From NCBI GenBank assembly GCA_023405815.1, contig JAEXXM010000079.1, forward strand, positions 117,987 through 181,986: a stretch of 64,000 nt of DNA. The letters are read 5' to 3'. Below, one piece after another: positions 1-8,109 of the stretch; within the stretch, counting starts at the first letter, position 1; every line of letters begins with the position of its first letter. Below the pieces are notes generated by a model. It was not told where the DNA came from and made no database searches. It saw only the letters and a program-made list of their open reading frames with translations. Origin of the DNA: Pseudomonadota bacterium. GTDB lineage: Bacteria; Pseudomonadota; Alphaproteobacteria; Rhizobiales; Hyphomicrobiaceae. A program made the position numbers and the translations under genes.

Positions 1-50
1 ATCGACGCGTTGCGGTCCGGAGAGAGGGGCGTTGGGTTTCAGCATATGTC

Positions 51-1250
51 CTAGACCTTGAGCCCGCGCTTGACGCCAGCAGCGCTGAGGAAGCCGCGCA
101 CGGTAGCGAAGAACTCAGGCTCCTCCAGCAGGAATGCATCGTGGCCGTTGTTGCTCTCGATTTCGACGAACGAGACGTTGGCGGCGACGGCATTCAGCGC
201 ATGCACGATCTCGCGGCTCTCGCGGGTCGGGTAGAGCCAATCGGAGGTGAACGAAACGACGCAGAAGCGAGTCTTGGTGCCGTGGAAGGCGTTTGCCAGC
301 ACGTCGCCGCGCTCGCCCGCCAGATCGAAGTAGTCCATGGCCCGGGTGATGTAGAGGTAGCTGTTGGCGTCGAAGCGGTCGACGAACGTCGAGCCCTGGT
401 GGCGCAGATAGCTTTCCACCTGAAAGTCGGCGCTGAAGGAGAACGTGACCTTCGAGCGCTCCTGCAGGTTGCGCCCGAACTTGCGGTGCAACGCGTCCTC
501 GGAAAGGTAGGTGATGTGCGCGGCCATGCGCGCGACGGCGAGGCCGTTGCGGGGCACCTTGCCGTGAGCGTGATAGTCGCCACCGCACCAGTTGGGGTCG
601 GCCATCACGGCCTGGCGCCCGACTTCGTGAAAGGCGATGTTCTGCGAGGAATGCCAGGCGGCGGTGGCGATCGGCACGGCCGAGAACACGCGTTCCGCAT
701 GGCTCGCCGCCCATTCCAGCACCTGCATGCCGCCCATGGAGCCGCCGAGGACGCAGAAGAGCTGGTCGATGCCGAGGTGGTCGATCAGGCGCTCCTGCGC
801 ATTGACCATGTCGCCAATGGTGATGACGGGGAAGTTGAGGCCGTAAGGCTTGCCGGTCTTAGGGTCGATGGATGCTGGACCGGTCGAGCCCATGCAGCCG
901 CCGAGAATGTTCGCGCAGATTACGAAGAAGCGGTTGGTGTCGACGGGCTTTCCCGGGCCGATGAGGGTCGTCCACCAGCCCGGCTTCTTGGTCACCGGGT
1001 GTGGGGAGGCGGCGTACTGGTCGCCCGTCAGCGCGTGGCAGACGAGGATGGCGTTCGACTTTGCAGCGTTGAGCTCGCCGTAGGTCTCATAGGCGATGGT
1101 GATGGGCGCCAGGAGCTGGTCGCAGGCGAGCTTTAGCGGCTCGCTCTCGGGGAGGCGCAGCACCTTGCTCGACGGATTGTTGGCCTCGGCAAGGCGCAAG
1201 TCGCGCCCTGCGTCGGTGTCGACGTCCGTCATCGTCGGATGCACTGGCAT
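51..1250 (-). CDS. metX: Homoserine O-acetyltransferase
   Basis: Transfers an acyl group (acetyl in most of this family) to homoserine, the first committed step of methionine synthesis by direct sulfhydrylation; cytoplasmic alpha/beta-hydrolase fold. Visible motifs are HALTGDQY near the N-terminus, the nucleophile elbow GGSMGG, the acid in SDWLYPTRE and the catalytic His in NNGHDAFLLE. At 399 residues it is a little longer than usual. An in-frame upstream start would add 15 residues, but a GGGAG ribosome site lies before the Met chosen; another Met lies 6 codons downstream. It is preceded by a SAM-II riboswitch and a terminator, so feedback by S-adenosylmethionine is expected. metW commonly follows metX in this group but would lie off the window edge. 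Confidence 0.95.
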   Translation of the reverse strand: MPVHPTMTDVDTDAGRDLRLAEANNPSSKVLRLPESEPLKLACDQLLAPITIAYETYGELNAAKSNAILVCHALTGDQYAASPHPVTKKPGWWTTLIGPGKPVDTNRFFVICANILGGCMGSTGPASIDPKTGKPYGLNFPVITIGDMVNAQERLIDHLGIDQLFCVLGGSMGGMQVLEWAASHAERVFSAVPIATAAWHSSQNIAFHEVGRQAVMADPNWCGGDYHAHGKVPRNGLAVARMAAHITYLSEDALHRKFGRNLQERSKVTFSFSADFQVESYLRHQGSTFVDRFDANSYLYITRAMDYFDLAGERGDVLANAFHGTKTRFCVVSFTSDWLYPTRESREIVHALNAVAANVSFVEIESNNGHDAFLLEEPEFFATVRGFLSAAGVKRGLKV

Positions 1251-1296
1251 CGCTGATGCGCGCTCCCCTGCCCGCGCTCGAAGCGAGGGCGACAAA

Positions 1297-1351
1297 CAAA
1301 AAACCCGGCCGGAATAGCGGGCCCTTGAGGCCGCTCATCCGATAACCGGGT
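1297..1351 (-). terminator. Intrinsic terminator inside the metX leader
   Basis: On the minus strand ACCCGG pairs with CCGGGT, enclosing CGG/CCG and AGCGG/CCGCT stems, and the hairpin is followed directly by a run of six T. It lies between the SAM-II aptamer and the metX start codon, so it can end transcription before metX. I see no obvious antiterminator helix, so coupling to ligand binding is inferred. Confidence 0.7.
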
Positions 1352-1359
1352 GCGCGCGG

Positions 1360-1416
1360 CCTTTTTTAGCGACTTATTTAACGTGGTTGCAAGCCGGCCG
1401 GCCAAATCACCACGAC
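1360..1416 (-). promoter_or_regulatory. SAM-II riboswitch (metA RNA)
   Basis: The minus strand reads P1 CGTGGT, then GATTTGG, a GC-rich loop, CTTGCA, P1' ACCACG, then TTAAATAAGTCGCTAAAAA. This is the conserved layout of the alphaproteobacterial SAM-II H-type pseudoknot, which binds S-adenosylmethionine and lowers expression of methionine synthesis genes. It sits about 110 nt upstream of metX. The P1 pairing and the A-rich 3' strand are directly visible; ligand binding is known for the family. Confidence 0.92.
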
Positions 1417-1628
1417 GTGTCCGCCCAATATCGGGATGGTCGCGGAGACGTCAAGTGGCAGGGCGGGCACTTCGGCGCACTTGCGGTCGATCGAGCCGCC
1501 GGGCGAAGCCAAAGCGGGCAAGCGATCGCCCTGGAGACGGCATGGCGCTAGGCTTTGCGTTCCCCTGCCCTCCTCTGTATCACTTGCCGCGCCTGCACTT
1601 TCAGGCTTCACGCATCCGGACAAGCCTC

Positions 1629-2735
1629 ATGACCATTGCCGTTCCCCAGCCCAAGCCGGGCATCCTCGACATCGATCCCTATGTCCCCGGCGAGAGCAAG
1701 CTGCCGGCCGGCCTCAAGCCGATCAAGCTGTCGTCGAACGAGACGCCGCTCGGCCCGAGCCCGAAGGCAATCGCCGCATTTCGCGAGGTGGCCGGCGAGC
1801 TCGAGCGCTATCCGGATGGCGCCGCCACGCATCTCAGGGCGGCGATTGCGGGCCGTTACGGGCTGAACCCGCAGCGCATCATCTGCGGCGCCGGCTCGGA
1901 CGAGCTGCTGACCATGCTGGCCCACGCCTACCTCGGGCCTGGGGACGAGGCGATCTTCACCGAGCACGGTTTCCTGCTCTATCGCATCATCGTGCTGGCG
2001 AACGGGGCAACGCCGGTCGTTGCGCCGGAACGCAACTACCAGACGGACATCGGCGAAATCCTGAAGCGCGTGACGGACCGCACGAAGGTCGTGTTCCTCG
2101 CCAACCCGAACAACCCGACCGGCACATACATCTCGTTCGACGAGGTGCGCTCGCTCAGGGCGCAGCTCCCGTCCAACGTGCTGCTCGTGCTCGATGCAGC
2201 CTACGCGGAGTACGTGCGGCGCAACGACTACGAGGCGGGCATCGAGCTGGTCGCGACAACGCCGAATACGGTGATGACGCGCACATTCTCGAAGATCCAT
2301 GGACTCGCAGGGCTGCGCCTCGGCTGGGCATACTGCCCGGAGGAGATCGCGGACGTGCTCAACCGCATCCGCGGGCCGTTCAACGTCTCGGTGCCGGCGA
2401 TGGCGGCAGGCGCCGCATCGATCGCCGACAAGGCGCACGAGGAAGCCTCGGCCGTGCACAATGAGCGCTGGCTGCCGTGGCTCAGCGCCGAGTTGGAAAA
2501 GCTGGGCCTCAAGGTGACGCCGAGCGTCGCCAACTTCATCCTGGTGCACTTCGCCAAGGATGGCGGCAAGACGGCGGATGCGGCCGACAAGTTCCTAAAG
2601 CAGCGCGCCATCATCGTGCGCAAGGTCGGAGCCTATGGGCTGCCGGACTGCCTGCGCGTAACCATCGGCACCGAGGCCGACAATCGCGCTGTCGCGGCGG
2701 CGCTCGCCGACTTCGTCGGAGGGCGCGCGGCATGA
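1629..2735 (+). CDS. hisC: Histidinol-phosphate aminotransferase
   Basis: PLP-dependent class I/II aminotransferase of 368 residues, the usual HisC length. In histidine synthesis it exchanges amino groups between histidinol phosphate and glutamate; in this neighbourhood, where tyrC follows, HisC enzymes often also transaminate aromatic keto acids. Visible motifs are SSNETPLGPSP near the N-terminus, NPNNPTGTYI, and the PLP-lysine segment TFSKIHGLAGLRLGWAY. An upstream in-frame start would add 93 atypical residues and was rejected. The stop codon overlaps the tyrC start (ATGA), which indicates translational coupling. Confidence 0.94.
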   Translation: MTIAVPQPKPGILDIDPYVPGESKLPAGLKPIKLSSNETPLGPSPKAIAAFREVAGELERYPDGAATHLRAAIAGRYGLNPQRIICGAGSDELLTMLAHAYLGPGDEAIFTEHGFLLYRIIVLANGATPVVAPERNYQTDIGEILKRVTDRTKVVFLANPNNPTGTYISFDEVRSLRAQLPSNVLLVLDAAYAEYVRRNDYEAGIELVATTPNTVMTRTFSKIHGLAGLRLGWAYCPEEIADVLNRIRGPFNVSVPAMAAGAASIADKAHEEASAVHNERWLPWLSAELEKLGLKVTPSVANFILVHFAKDGGKTADAADKFLKQRAIIVRKVGAYGLPDCLRVTIGTEADNRAVAAALADFVGGRAA

Positions 2736-3691
2736 CGAAGCCCATGTTCGAGCGCGTGGCGCTGGTCGGTATCGGTCTGATCGGCTCCTCGATCAGCCAT
2801 GCCATGCGGCGCAAGGGACTGGCGAGGGAGATCGTCGGCAGTGCGCGCAGCACAAAGACGATCGATACGGCGCTGAAGCTCAGCCTGATCGGCAAGGGCT
2901 ATGACAGCGCCGCAGAGGCGGTCGCCGGGGCGGATCTCGTCATTCTCAGCGTACCGGTGGGCGTGTGCGGCCCCCTTGCCGCGGAAATCGCGCCGCACCT
3001 CAAACCGGGCGCCATCCTTACCGATGTCGGCTCCGTGAAGGCGCAGGTGGTGCGCGACATGGCCCCGCACGTGCCGAAGGGCGTGCACTTCGTGCCAGGG
3101 CACCCCATCGCCGGCACCGAGCAGTCGGGGCCCGAGGCGGGCTTTGCCGAGCTGTTCGATGGTCGCTGGACGATCCTCACGCCGGAAGAGCACACCGACG
3201 CCAAAGCGGTCCAGAAGCTGAAGGCGTTCTGGGAAGCGCTGGGCGCCAAAGTCGAGGTGATGGACCCGCAGCACCATGACATGGTGCTCGCAATAACGAG
3301 CCACCTGCCGCATCTCATCGCGTTCAACATTGTCAACACGGCAGAGCATCTCGAGCGCGTGACCGACAAGGAGGTCATCAAGTTCTCCGCCGGCGGCTTC
3401 CGCGATTTCACGCGCATCGCCGCTTCCGACCCGACGATGTGGCGCGATATCTTCCTCGGCAACAAGGAAGGCGTGATGGAGATGCTGCGCCGGTTCTCGA
3501 GGGACCTCGAAGAGCTCAAGGCCGCGATCGAAGCCGGCGACGGCGATACGCTCTATCGCCGCTTCACCGATGCGCGCACCATACGCCGCGGCATCATCGC
3601 GGCCGGCCAGGATACGCCGGCGCCCGACTTCGGCCGTGCGCACGGGGCAGCACCGGCGCCGGAAAAGGCGGAAGGCAAGGCGCGCAAATAG
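2732..3691 (+). CDS. tyrC: Prephenate/arogenate dehydrogenase
   Basis: NAD(P)-dependent oxidative decarboxylase of the TyrA family, leading to tyrosine through 4-hydroxyphenylpyruvate or arogenate. The N-terminal Rossmann motif VGIGLIGSSI is present, as is the substrate-site segment GHPIAGTEQSGPEAGFAELF; the C-terminal half is the helical dimerisation domain with ITSHLPHLIAF. Length is 319 residues, without a fused chorismate mutase. It overlaps hisC by 4 nt and chaC begins 2 nt after its stop, so the three are probably one operon. Substrate choice between prephenate and arogenate cannot be read from sequence. Confidence 0.93.
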   Translation: MTKPMFERVALVGIGLIGSSISHAMRRKGLAREIVGSARSTKTIDTALKLSLIGKGYDSAAEAVAGADLVILSVPVGVCGPLAAEIAPHLKPGAILTDVGSVKAQVVRDMAPHVPKGVHFVPGHPIAGTEQSGPEAGFAELFDGRWTILTPEEHTDAKAVQKLKAFWEALGAKVEVMDPQHHDMVLAITSHLPHLIAFNIVNTAEHLERVTDKEVIKFSAGGFRDFTRIAASDPTMWRDIFLGNKEGVMEMLRRFSRDLEELKAAIEAGDGDTLYRRFTDARTIRRGIIAAGQDTPAPDFGRAHGAAPAPEKAEGKARK

Positions 3692-3693
3692 CG

Positions 3694-4380
3694 ATGTCGG
3701 CTTCCGGCGATCTCTGGGTCTTCGCTTACGGGTCGCTGATGTGGCGTCCGGGGTTCGAGGCCGAGGAGACTCACCATGCGCGTCTCATCGGCTGGCGCCG
3801 TAGCTTCTGCATCTACTCGCGCTTTCACCGCGGCTCGCCCCGTCGGCCGGGTCTCGTGCTCGGGCTCGATCGCGGGGGCGCATGCGAGGGGCTCGCGTTC
3901 CGCGTGTCGGCTCAGAAGGCGCACGAGACGCTTCGCTATCTGCGCGAGCGCGAGCAAGTCGGCAGCGTCTATCGCGAGGCATTGGTGCCGGTGACGCTGC
4001 TTTCGGGATCGCGGGAAGAGGTGATGGCGCTGGCGTTCCTCGTCGAGCGCTCGCATCCGAGCTACGCGGGGCGGCTGTCGTTGGCGGAGCAGGCGCATTT
4101 CGTGCGCGGCGGCTGCGGGAAGTCGGGCAATAATGTCGACTACCTCGCCTCGACGCTGGCGCATCTGAAGCAGCTCGGGATCAGGGAGCGCGAATTAGAG
4201 CGGCTGCAGGCGGTCGTCGGCGCCTTCGCGGCGCGCGGGCCAGGTGACAGGCATACGCGAGCCAGTGCTGCTGCAATGGTGAGAATATTCGGCAGATTTC
4301 CGGCGCCGGCGCCGCCATTGAAGCCAGAGCAAACTCACCGCTTCTGCTACCGCGCGATACTCTTGGCGAAAAAGGATTGA
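3694..4380 (+). CDS. ChaC-type gamma-glutamylcyclotransferase
   Basis: Predicted cytoplasmic enzyme that cleaves glutathione or related gamma-glutamyl amides to 5-oxoproline. The N-terminus carries the family signature FAYGSLMW, followed by the catalytic-Glu region LRYLREREQVGSVYRE and the substrate segment GGCGKSGNNVDYL. At 228 residues it exceeds the roughly 180-200 of many ChaC proteins because of a basic C-terminal tail of about 40 residues. It starts 2 nt after the tyrC stop and is therefore probably co-transcribed with hisC and tyrC; a functional link to amino acid synthesis is not evident. Confidence 0.88.
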   Translation: MSASGDLWVFAYGSLMWRPGFEAEETHHARLIGWRRSFCIYSRFHRGSPRRPGLVLGLDRGGACEGLAFRVSAQKAHETLRYLREREQVGSVYREALVPVTLLSGSREEVMALAFLVERSHPSYAGRLSLAEQAHFVRGGCGKSGNNVDYLASTLAHLKQLGIRERELERLQAVVGAFAARGPGDRHTRASAAAMVRIFGRFPAPAPPLKPEQTHRFCYRAILLAKKD

Positions 4381-4414
4381 CGCGAGGCAGCCGGTGCCGT
4401 CGCGCGCCCGAACG

Positions 4415-4846
4415 TCAGTGGGCGCGGCCGGCGAAGCGCGTGATGTCGGCCTCGATCTGGCCGGTGCGCAGATCGAACTCGATCATCTTGCCGATCTTGG
4501 CGTTGTCGGCGAGCAGATGCACGTGGACCTCGGTCGCGCCCAGCTCGGCCCCGCGGTGGCGGATCTCGGCGAGGTTGAGCGAGGGAATGCTGCTCGTCAC
4601 GCGGCCGATGGAAAGGGCCTCGGGACGTCCACTGGCACTGCGGCGCACGAACACGTAGTTGGCGGCGGGCAGCGGTGGGCACTCGATGAGGTCATAGACG
4701 CTGTGGACGTAGCGCTTGCCAGAAGCGCCGGTCCAGAAGTGGAAGCGGGCGGCTTCGTCGGCCCGCGCGGAGCGCTGGGCCATCTCTTCCTGGGCGAGGG
4801 TGCGCTGCGCCCTATACACGGCGAGCTCGATGATACGCGCGACCAT
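4415..4846 (-). CDS. Conserved hypothetical protein
   Basis: A 143-residue soluble protein that I cannot assign to a named family. It starts with a hydrophobic and basic helix (MVARIIELAVYRAQRTLAQ), contains the segment VHSVYDLIECPPLPA in the middle and ends in an acidic/hydrophobic region (KIGKMIEFDLRTGQIEADI). No signal peptide, membrane segment or metal motif is visible. The Met chosen follows an AGGGA ribosome site; a 26-residue upstream extension is possible but has low-quality composition. It converges with chaC, with 34 nt between the stop codons. Confidence 0.72.
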   Translation of the reverse strand: MVARIIELAVYRAQRTLAQEEMAQRSARADEAARFHFWTGASGKRYVHSVYDLIECPPLPAANYVFVRRSASGRPEALSIGRVTSSIPSLNLAEIRHRGAELGATEVHVHLLADNAKIGKMIEFDLRTGQIEADITRFAGRAH

Positions 4847-5060
4847 TACTGCAGATCCCTTCGCGGCCCTACGGCCTACGTTCCGTTCGACGCCTTTATC
4901 GTTTTTTGCCAGCCTATGCCCCATTGCTTAACGATGCCCATGGTTTCGAGCCGAATTGTGACCCCATCTCAGTGTTTTTGCGGCAAAGTGAACGCAACGT
5001 TGCGAGGTGTCGCGCCTCGATGACGGGCTCTCTCCACATCTCGTCGAGCATCGGCAAGTC

Positions 5061-7433
5061 TTACCCGCAGCGAGAGAATCCGCACGCAATGCAGTCCCAG
5101 CAACCTTCGCGCTGAACGTAGTCCGCCGACGAGCAGCGGGGACACAGCTTGAGGCGCGTCGCATGCCTTGCGCCGCCTTCGGATCGTGTCGCCGCGTCGT
5201 CCCGTCGCTCCGCGCCGGCGAGCGCAAGGTGCGCCTCGTCGGCTTGCAGGAATCCGGTGCGGCGCATGTGCGTCTCGATGACCTCGCCGATGGCCGCGAG
5301 CAGGCTCGGCACGTAGCGCCCCGATACCCAGTGGCCACCCTGCGGATCGAAGACGGCCTTCAGCTCCTCGGCGACGAAGCTCACGTCGCCGCCGCGGCGA
5401 AACACGGCGCTGATCATGCGCGTCAGAGCTACGGTCCAGGCGTAGTGCTCGAGGTTGCGGGTGTTGATGAAGATCTCGAATGGACGGCGACGGCCACCCT
5501 GCTCGATGTCGTTGATGGTGACGTAGATGGCGTGGTCGCTGCCGGGCCATTTGATCTTGTAGGTGAAGCCGGCGAGCACGCCCTCGCGCTCGAGCGGGGG
5601 TGCCATGTAGACGACGCCGGCGCGCTCGGTCGGGGCGGTCTCGGCGGCCTGAAGCCTGGAAAGGGGCTTTGCCACGGGCGGCGGCTCGGCCGGAGCCGGC
5701 TCGCTGAGCGGCTGCAGCACCGCGCCGGTGACGGGGTTCGGCCGATAGGTGGTGCAGCCCTTGAGGCCGAGCGCGTGTGCCTCAAGATAGACGTCCTTGA
5801 ATTCCTCGAAGGAGATGCCTTCGGGGCAGTTGATGGTCTTGGAGATGGCGCTGTCGACATGGGGCTGGAGCGCTGCCTGCATGGCGAGATGCTGGGCAGG
5901 CGTCAGGTCATCGGTGCGCACGAACGTATCGGGGAGCGGGGCAGCGGCGCCGAACCTGTGGCGGAACGCGGCGTGTGCATAGTCCTCGACGGTCTCCTCG
6001 TGCGCCGTGCCGTCGCGGGCGAGCAGGCGCCGCGTGTAGCGGTAGTCGAACACCGGCTCGATGCCGGAGGATACGTTGCCGGCGAGGAGCGAGATGGTGC
6101 CGGTCGGCGCGATGGAGGTGAGGCAACCATTGCGGATGCCGTGCTTGCGGATGGCGGCGCGCACGTCTGCGTCGAGCCGGGCGACATTCGGGCTCGCCAG
6201 GAAGCGATCGGCATCGAACAGCGGAAAGGCGCCTTTTTCGGCGGCGAGCTCGGCGCTGGCGGCGTAGGCGGCATTCTGGATGGTGGCCATCCAGGTGCCG
6301 GCGAGCTTTGCAGCTTCGGGCGTGCCATAGCGAATGCCGGAGAAGATCAGCGCGTCGGCGAGCCCGGTGATGCCGAGGCCGATGCGGCGCTTGCTCAGCG
6401 CCTCCTGGCGCTGGGCGGGGAGCGGATAGTTCGAGACGTCGATGACATTGTCGAGGAAGCGGACTGCGATCTTCACCCGCTCCTTCAGCTTGTCCGCATC
6501 GATGCGTGCGCTGGTGGTGAACGGCTGCTCCATAAGGCGTGCGAGGTTGATCGAGCCGAGGAGGCAGGCACCGAACGGCGGCAACGGCTGCTCGCCGCAG
6601 GGGTTCGTCGCGTGAATCTCCTCGCAGTAGTTGAGGTTGTTCTTGGCGTTGATGCGGTCGATGAAGACGACGCCAGGCTCGGCGTAGTCGTAGGTGGCGC
6701 GCATGATGCGCTCCCACAGGGCGCGCGCCGGGAGCGTGCGATAGACCTTGCCGCCGAACTTCAGATCCCAGGGGCGGTCCTCGCGCACGGCGGCGAGGAA
6801 TGCATCGGTGACGAGCACCGACAGGTTGAAGTTGCGCAGGCGGGCGGGATCGGACTTGGCGGCGACGAAAGCCTCGATGTCGGGGTGGTCGCAGCGCAGC
6901 GTGCCCATCATGGCGCCGCGCCGGCTGCCGGCCGACATGATGGTGCGGCACATGGCGTCCCAGACGTCCATGAAGCTGACCGGGCCCGACGCATCAGCGC
7001 CGATGGAGGCGACGCGCGCACCCTTGGGGCGCAGGGTGGAGAAATCATGCCCAATGCCGCCGCCCTGCTGCATGGTCAGCGCAGCGTCCTTCACGCCCTC
7101 GAAGATGGCGCCCAGGTCGTCCTCGATCTTGCCGAGGACGAAGCAGTTGAAGAGCGTTACAGCGCGGCCGGTGCCGGCTCCGGCGAGGATGCGTCCGGCG
7201 GGAAGGAAGCCAAAGTCGGCGATGGCGTCGTGGAAGCGGGTTGCCCAACGGTCGCGGGTGCGCTTGCCGCCCTTCTCGTTCGCTGCCGCGGCGCGGGCGA
7301 CGCGCCAGATCGTGTCGTCGAAGCTCGAATCAATCGCGGTGCCGTCAGGACCCCAGAAGCGATATTTGAGGTCCCAGATCTGGCTCGAGATGGGGGCGGC
7401 GAACTCGGGTACGGGAGCGGTTGCGTCGGGCAT
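5061..7433 (-). CDS. nrdJ: Adenosylcobalamin-dependent ribonucleotide reductase (class II)
   Basis: Reduces ribonucleotides to deoxyribonucleotides using adenosylcobalamin as radical generator, so needs no oxygen or diferric cofactor; cytoplasmic. The 790-residue protein shows FNCFVLG near residue 97 (first redox cysteine), the active-site strand TNPCGEQPLPPFGACLLGS around 276-294, and a C-terminal zinc-ribbon-like set of cysteines (CPRC then CWDCIAC), typical of the NrdJ type that acts on diphosphates. The Met chosen follows AGGATA; an upstream start would add 18 residues. A LexA-like repeat array lies about 60-90 nt upstream. No nrdA, nrdB or nrdD is in the window. B12 supply is connected to btuB at about 43 kb. 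Confidence 0.93.
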   Translation of the reverse strand: MPDATAPVPEFAAPISSQIWDLKYRFWGPDGTAIDSSFDDTIWRVARAAAANEKGGKRTRDRWATRFHDAIADFGFLPAGRILAGAGTGRAVTLFNCFVLGKIEDDLGAIFEGVKDAALTMQQGGGIGHDFSTLRPKGARVASIGADASGPVSFMDVWDAMCRTIMSAGSRRGAMMGTLRCDHPDIEAFVAAKSDPARLRNFNLSVLVTDAFLAAVREDRPWDLKFGGKVYRTLPARALWERIMRATYDYAEPGVVFIDRINAKNNLNYCEEIHATNPCGEQPLPPFGACLLGSINLARLMEQPFTTSARIDADKLKERVKIAVRFLDNVIDVSNYPLPAQRQEALSKRRIGLGITGLADALIFSGIRYGTPEAAKLAGTWMATIQNAAYAASAELAAEKGAFPLFDADRFLASPNVARLDADVRAAIRKHGIRNGCLTSIAPTGTISLLAGNVSSGIEPVFDYRYTRRLLARDGTAHEETVEDYAHAAFRHRFGAAAPLPDTFVRTDDLTPAQHLAMQAALQPHVDSAISKTINCPEGISFEEFKDVYLEAHALGLKGCTTYRPNPVTGAVLQPLSEPAPAEPPPVAKPLSRLQAAETAPTERAGVVYMAPPLEREGVLAGFTYKIKWPGSDHAIYVTINDIEQGGRRRPFEIFINTRNLEHYAWTVALTRMISAVFRRGGDVSFVAEELKAVFDPQGGHWVSGRYVPSLLAAIGEVIETHMRRTGFLQADEAHLALAGAERRDDAATRSEGGARHATRLKLCPRCSSADYVQREGCWDCIACGFSRCG

Positions 7434-7493
7434 GGGGCTATCCTGCGCTCGGCCCCTGAATATGGGACTACCGGGCCCCAAAGTCAATTAAAT

Positions 7494-7519
7494 GTTCCTA
7501 TTATATTCTATATATGTTC
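7494..7519 (+). promoter_or_regulatory. LexA-like half-site array upstream of nrdJ
   Basis: The stretch reads GTTC-N7-ATTC-N7-GTTC, three half-sites at 11-bp spacing, within a very AT-rich stretch. The alphaproteobacterial LexA box is GTTC-N7-GTTC, so each adjacent pair matches with one mismatch. It lies in the nrdJ promoter region and just downstream of the small zinc-ribbon gene. SOS control of nrdJ is inferred. Confidence 0.45.
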
Positions 7520-7555
7520 TCGCCCGCGCGGGTGGTCCGAAGTGACGAGCGCATG

Positions 7556-7753
7556 TCATCGCGATGGCAGCGAAGGCAATTCGAATCCGTTCTGCACAAC
7601 TTTGCACGCTGCGCACTGAATAGCCCCGGTAGACCATTGATAGAATGTGATACAGCCGCATTCGCAGCACCACATTTCAGGTTCGTGCTGCTCGTGTGTT
7701 CGCGCGTGGTTGCGACGCTTGCGTTCGAAATCCAGATCGATGAGGTTCGACAT
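7556..7753 (-). CDS. Small zinc-ribbon protein
   Basis: A 65-residue protein. After a basic N-terminus (MSNLIDLDFERKRRN) come WCCECGC and, about 20 residues later, CAAC, together forming a plausible four-cysteine zinc ribbon of the kind seen in small phage-derived and other bacterial proteins. Function unknown. Its ATG uses the complementary strand of the same CATG that starts the divergent lysine-rich gene, so the two start codons overlap by 2 bp. It could be transcribed with nrdJ, 122 nt downstream. Confidence 0.65.
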   Translation of the reverse strand: MSNLIDLDFERKRRNHARTHEQHEPEMWCCECGCITFYQWSTGAIQCAACKVVQNGFELPSLPSR

Positions 7754-7904
7754 GGCCAAAGCTTCCACCAAGAGCGCCGGTAAAGCCCGACCCACTGGCA
7801 ACTACGTTGCTCCTGCCTCCGCCAAGGCGAAGACTGCCGTCGTTGAGCGTGCAAAGCCCAGGGCGGCTGCAGCGAAGGCTAAGGCTCCGGCCAAGAAGAA
7901 GTAG
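7752..7904 (+). CDS. Small Lys/Ala-rich basic protein
   Basis: A 50-residue, strongly basic, low-complexity protein (MAKASTKSAGKARP at the start, AKAKAPAKKK at the end) with the composition of histone-H1-like nucleic-acid-binding tails. GAGGTT lies 8 nt before the ATG and a good intrinsic terminator follows about 60 nt after the stop, both supporting a real gene. It is divergent from the zinc-ribbon gene with shared start-codon bases. A role in DNA or RNA binding is only inferred from composition. Confidence 0.6.
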   Translation: MAKASTKSAGKARPTGNYVAPASAKAKTAVVERAKPRAAAAKAKAPAKKK

Positions 7905-7962
7905 TTGTCGAATTAGGTTCAGTTTTCTGCATCTGCTGATTATTGCAGTGTCGGAAGTGAAT

Positions 7963-7990
7963 GCGTCGCCCGCCAGGGCGGCGCTTTTAC
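7963..7990 (+). terminator. Intrinsic terminator
   Basis: GCGTCGCCC and GGGCGGCGC form a 9-bp stem (one G-U pair) with a 4-nt loop, followed by TTTT. It lies downstream of the small lysine-rich gene on the same strand. Confidence 0.75.
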
Positions 7991-8109
7991 ATTTTCTCAG
8001 GCTTCGTTGCCATTTTTTTTAGAGAAAGAATAGGCAACTGTTTAAATTAATTAATCCGTTAAAATTCAATGCATTCTGGCGTGAACCTGCAACTCTTTCT
8101 CCGCTCCGC

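Noticed and set aside
4993..5004. Perfect palindrome CGCAACGTTGCG
   Set aside because: Only 12 bp, without T-run, partner site or clear promoter context, in the gap between nrdJ and an unknown gene; could be chance.
7498..7516. NrdR box before nrdJ
   Set aside because: The AT-rich stretch resembles the core of an NrdR box, but the palindrome is off by one base and the flanking ACA/TGT arms are missing; the LexA-like reading fits better.
5007..7619. An 870-codon open frame antisense to nrdJ
   Set aside because: Same GC effect; no domain, poor composition, and it covers a well-defined reductase gene plus its promoter.
8006..8038. Inverted repeat GTTGCC/GGCAAC around a T-rich loop
   Set aside because: Stem of 6 bp with a 21-nt loop and no T-run after the stem on either strand; not a convincing terminator for plsC.
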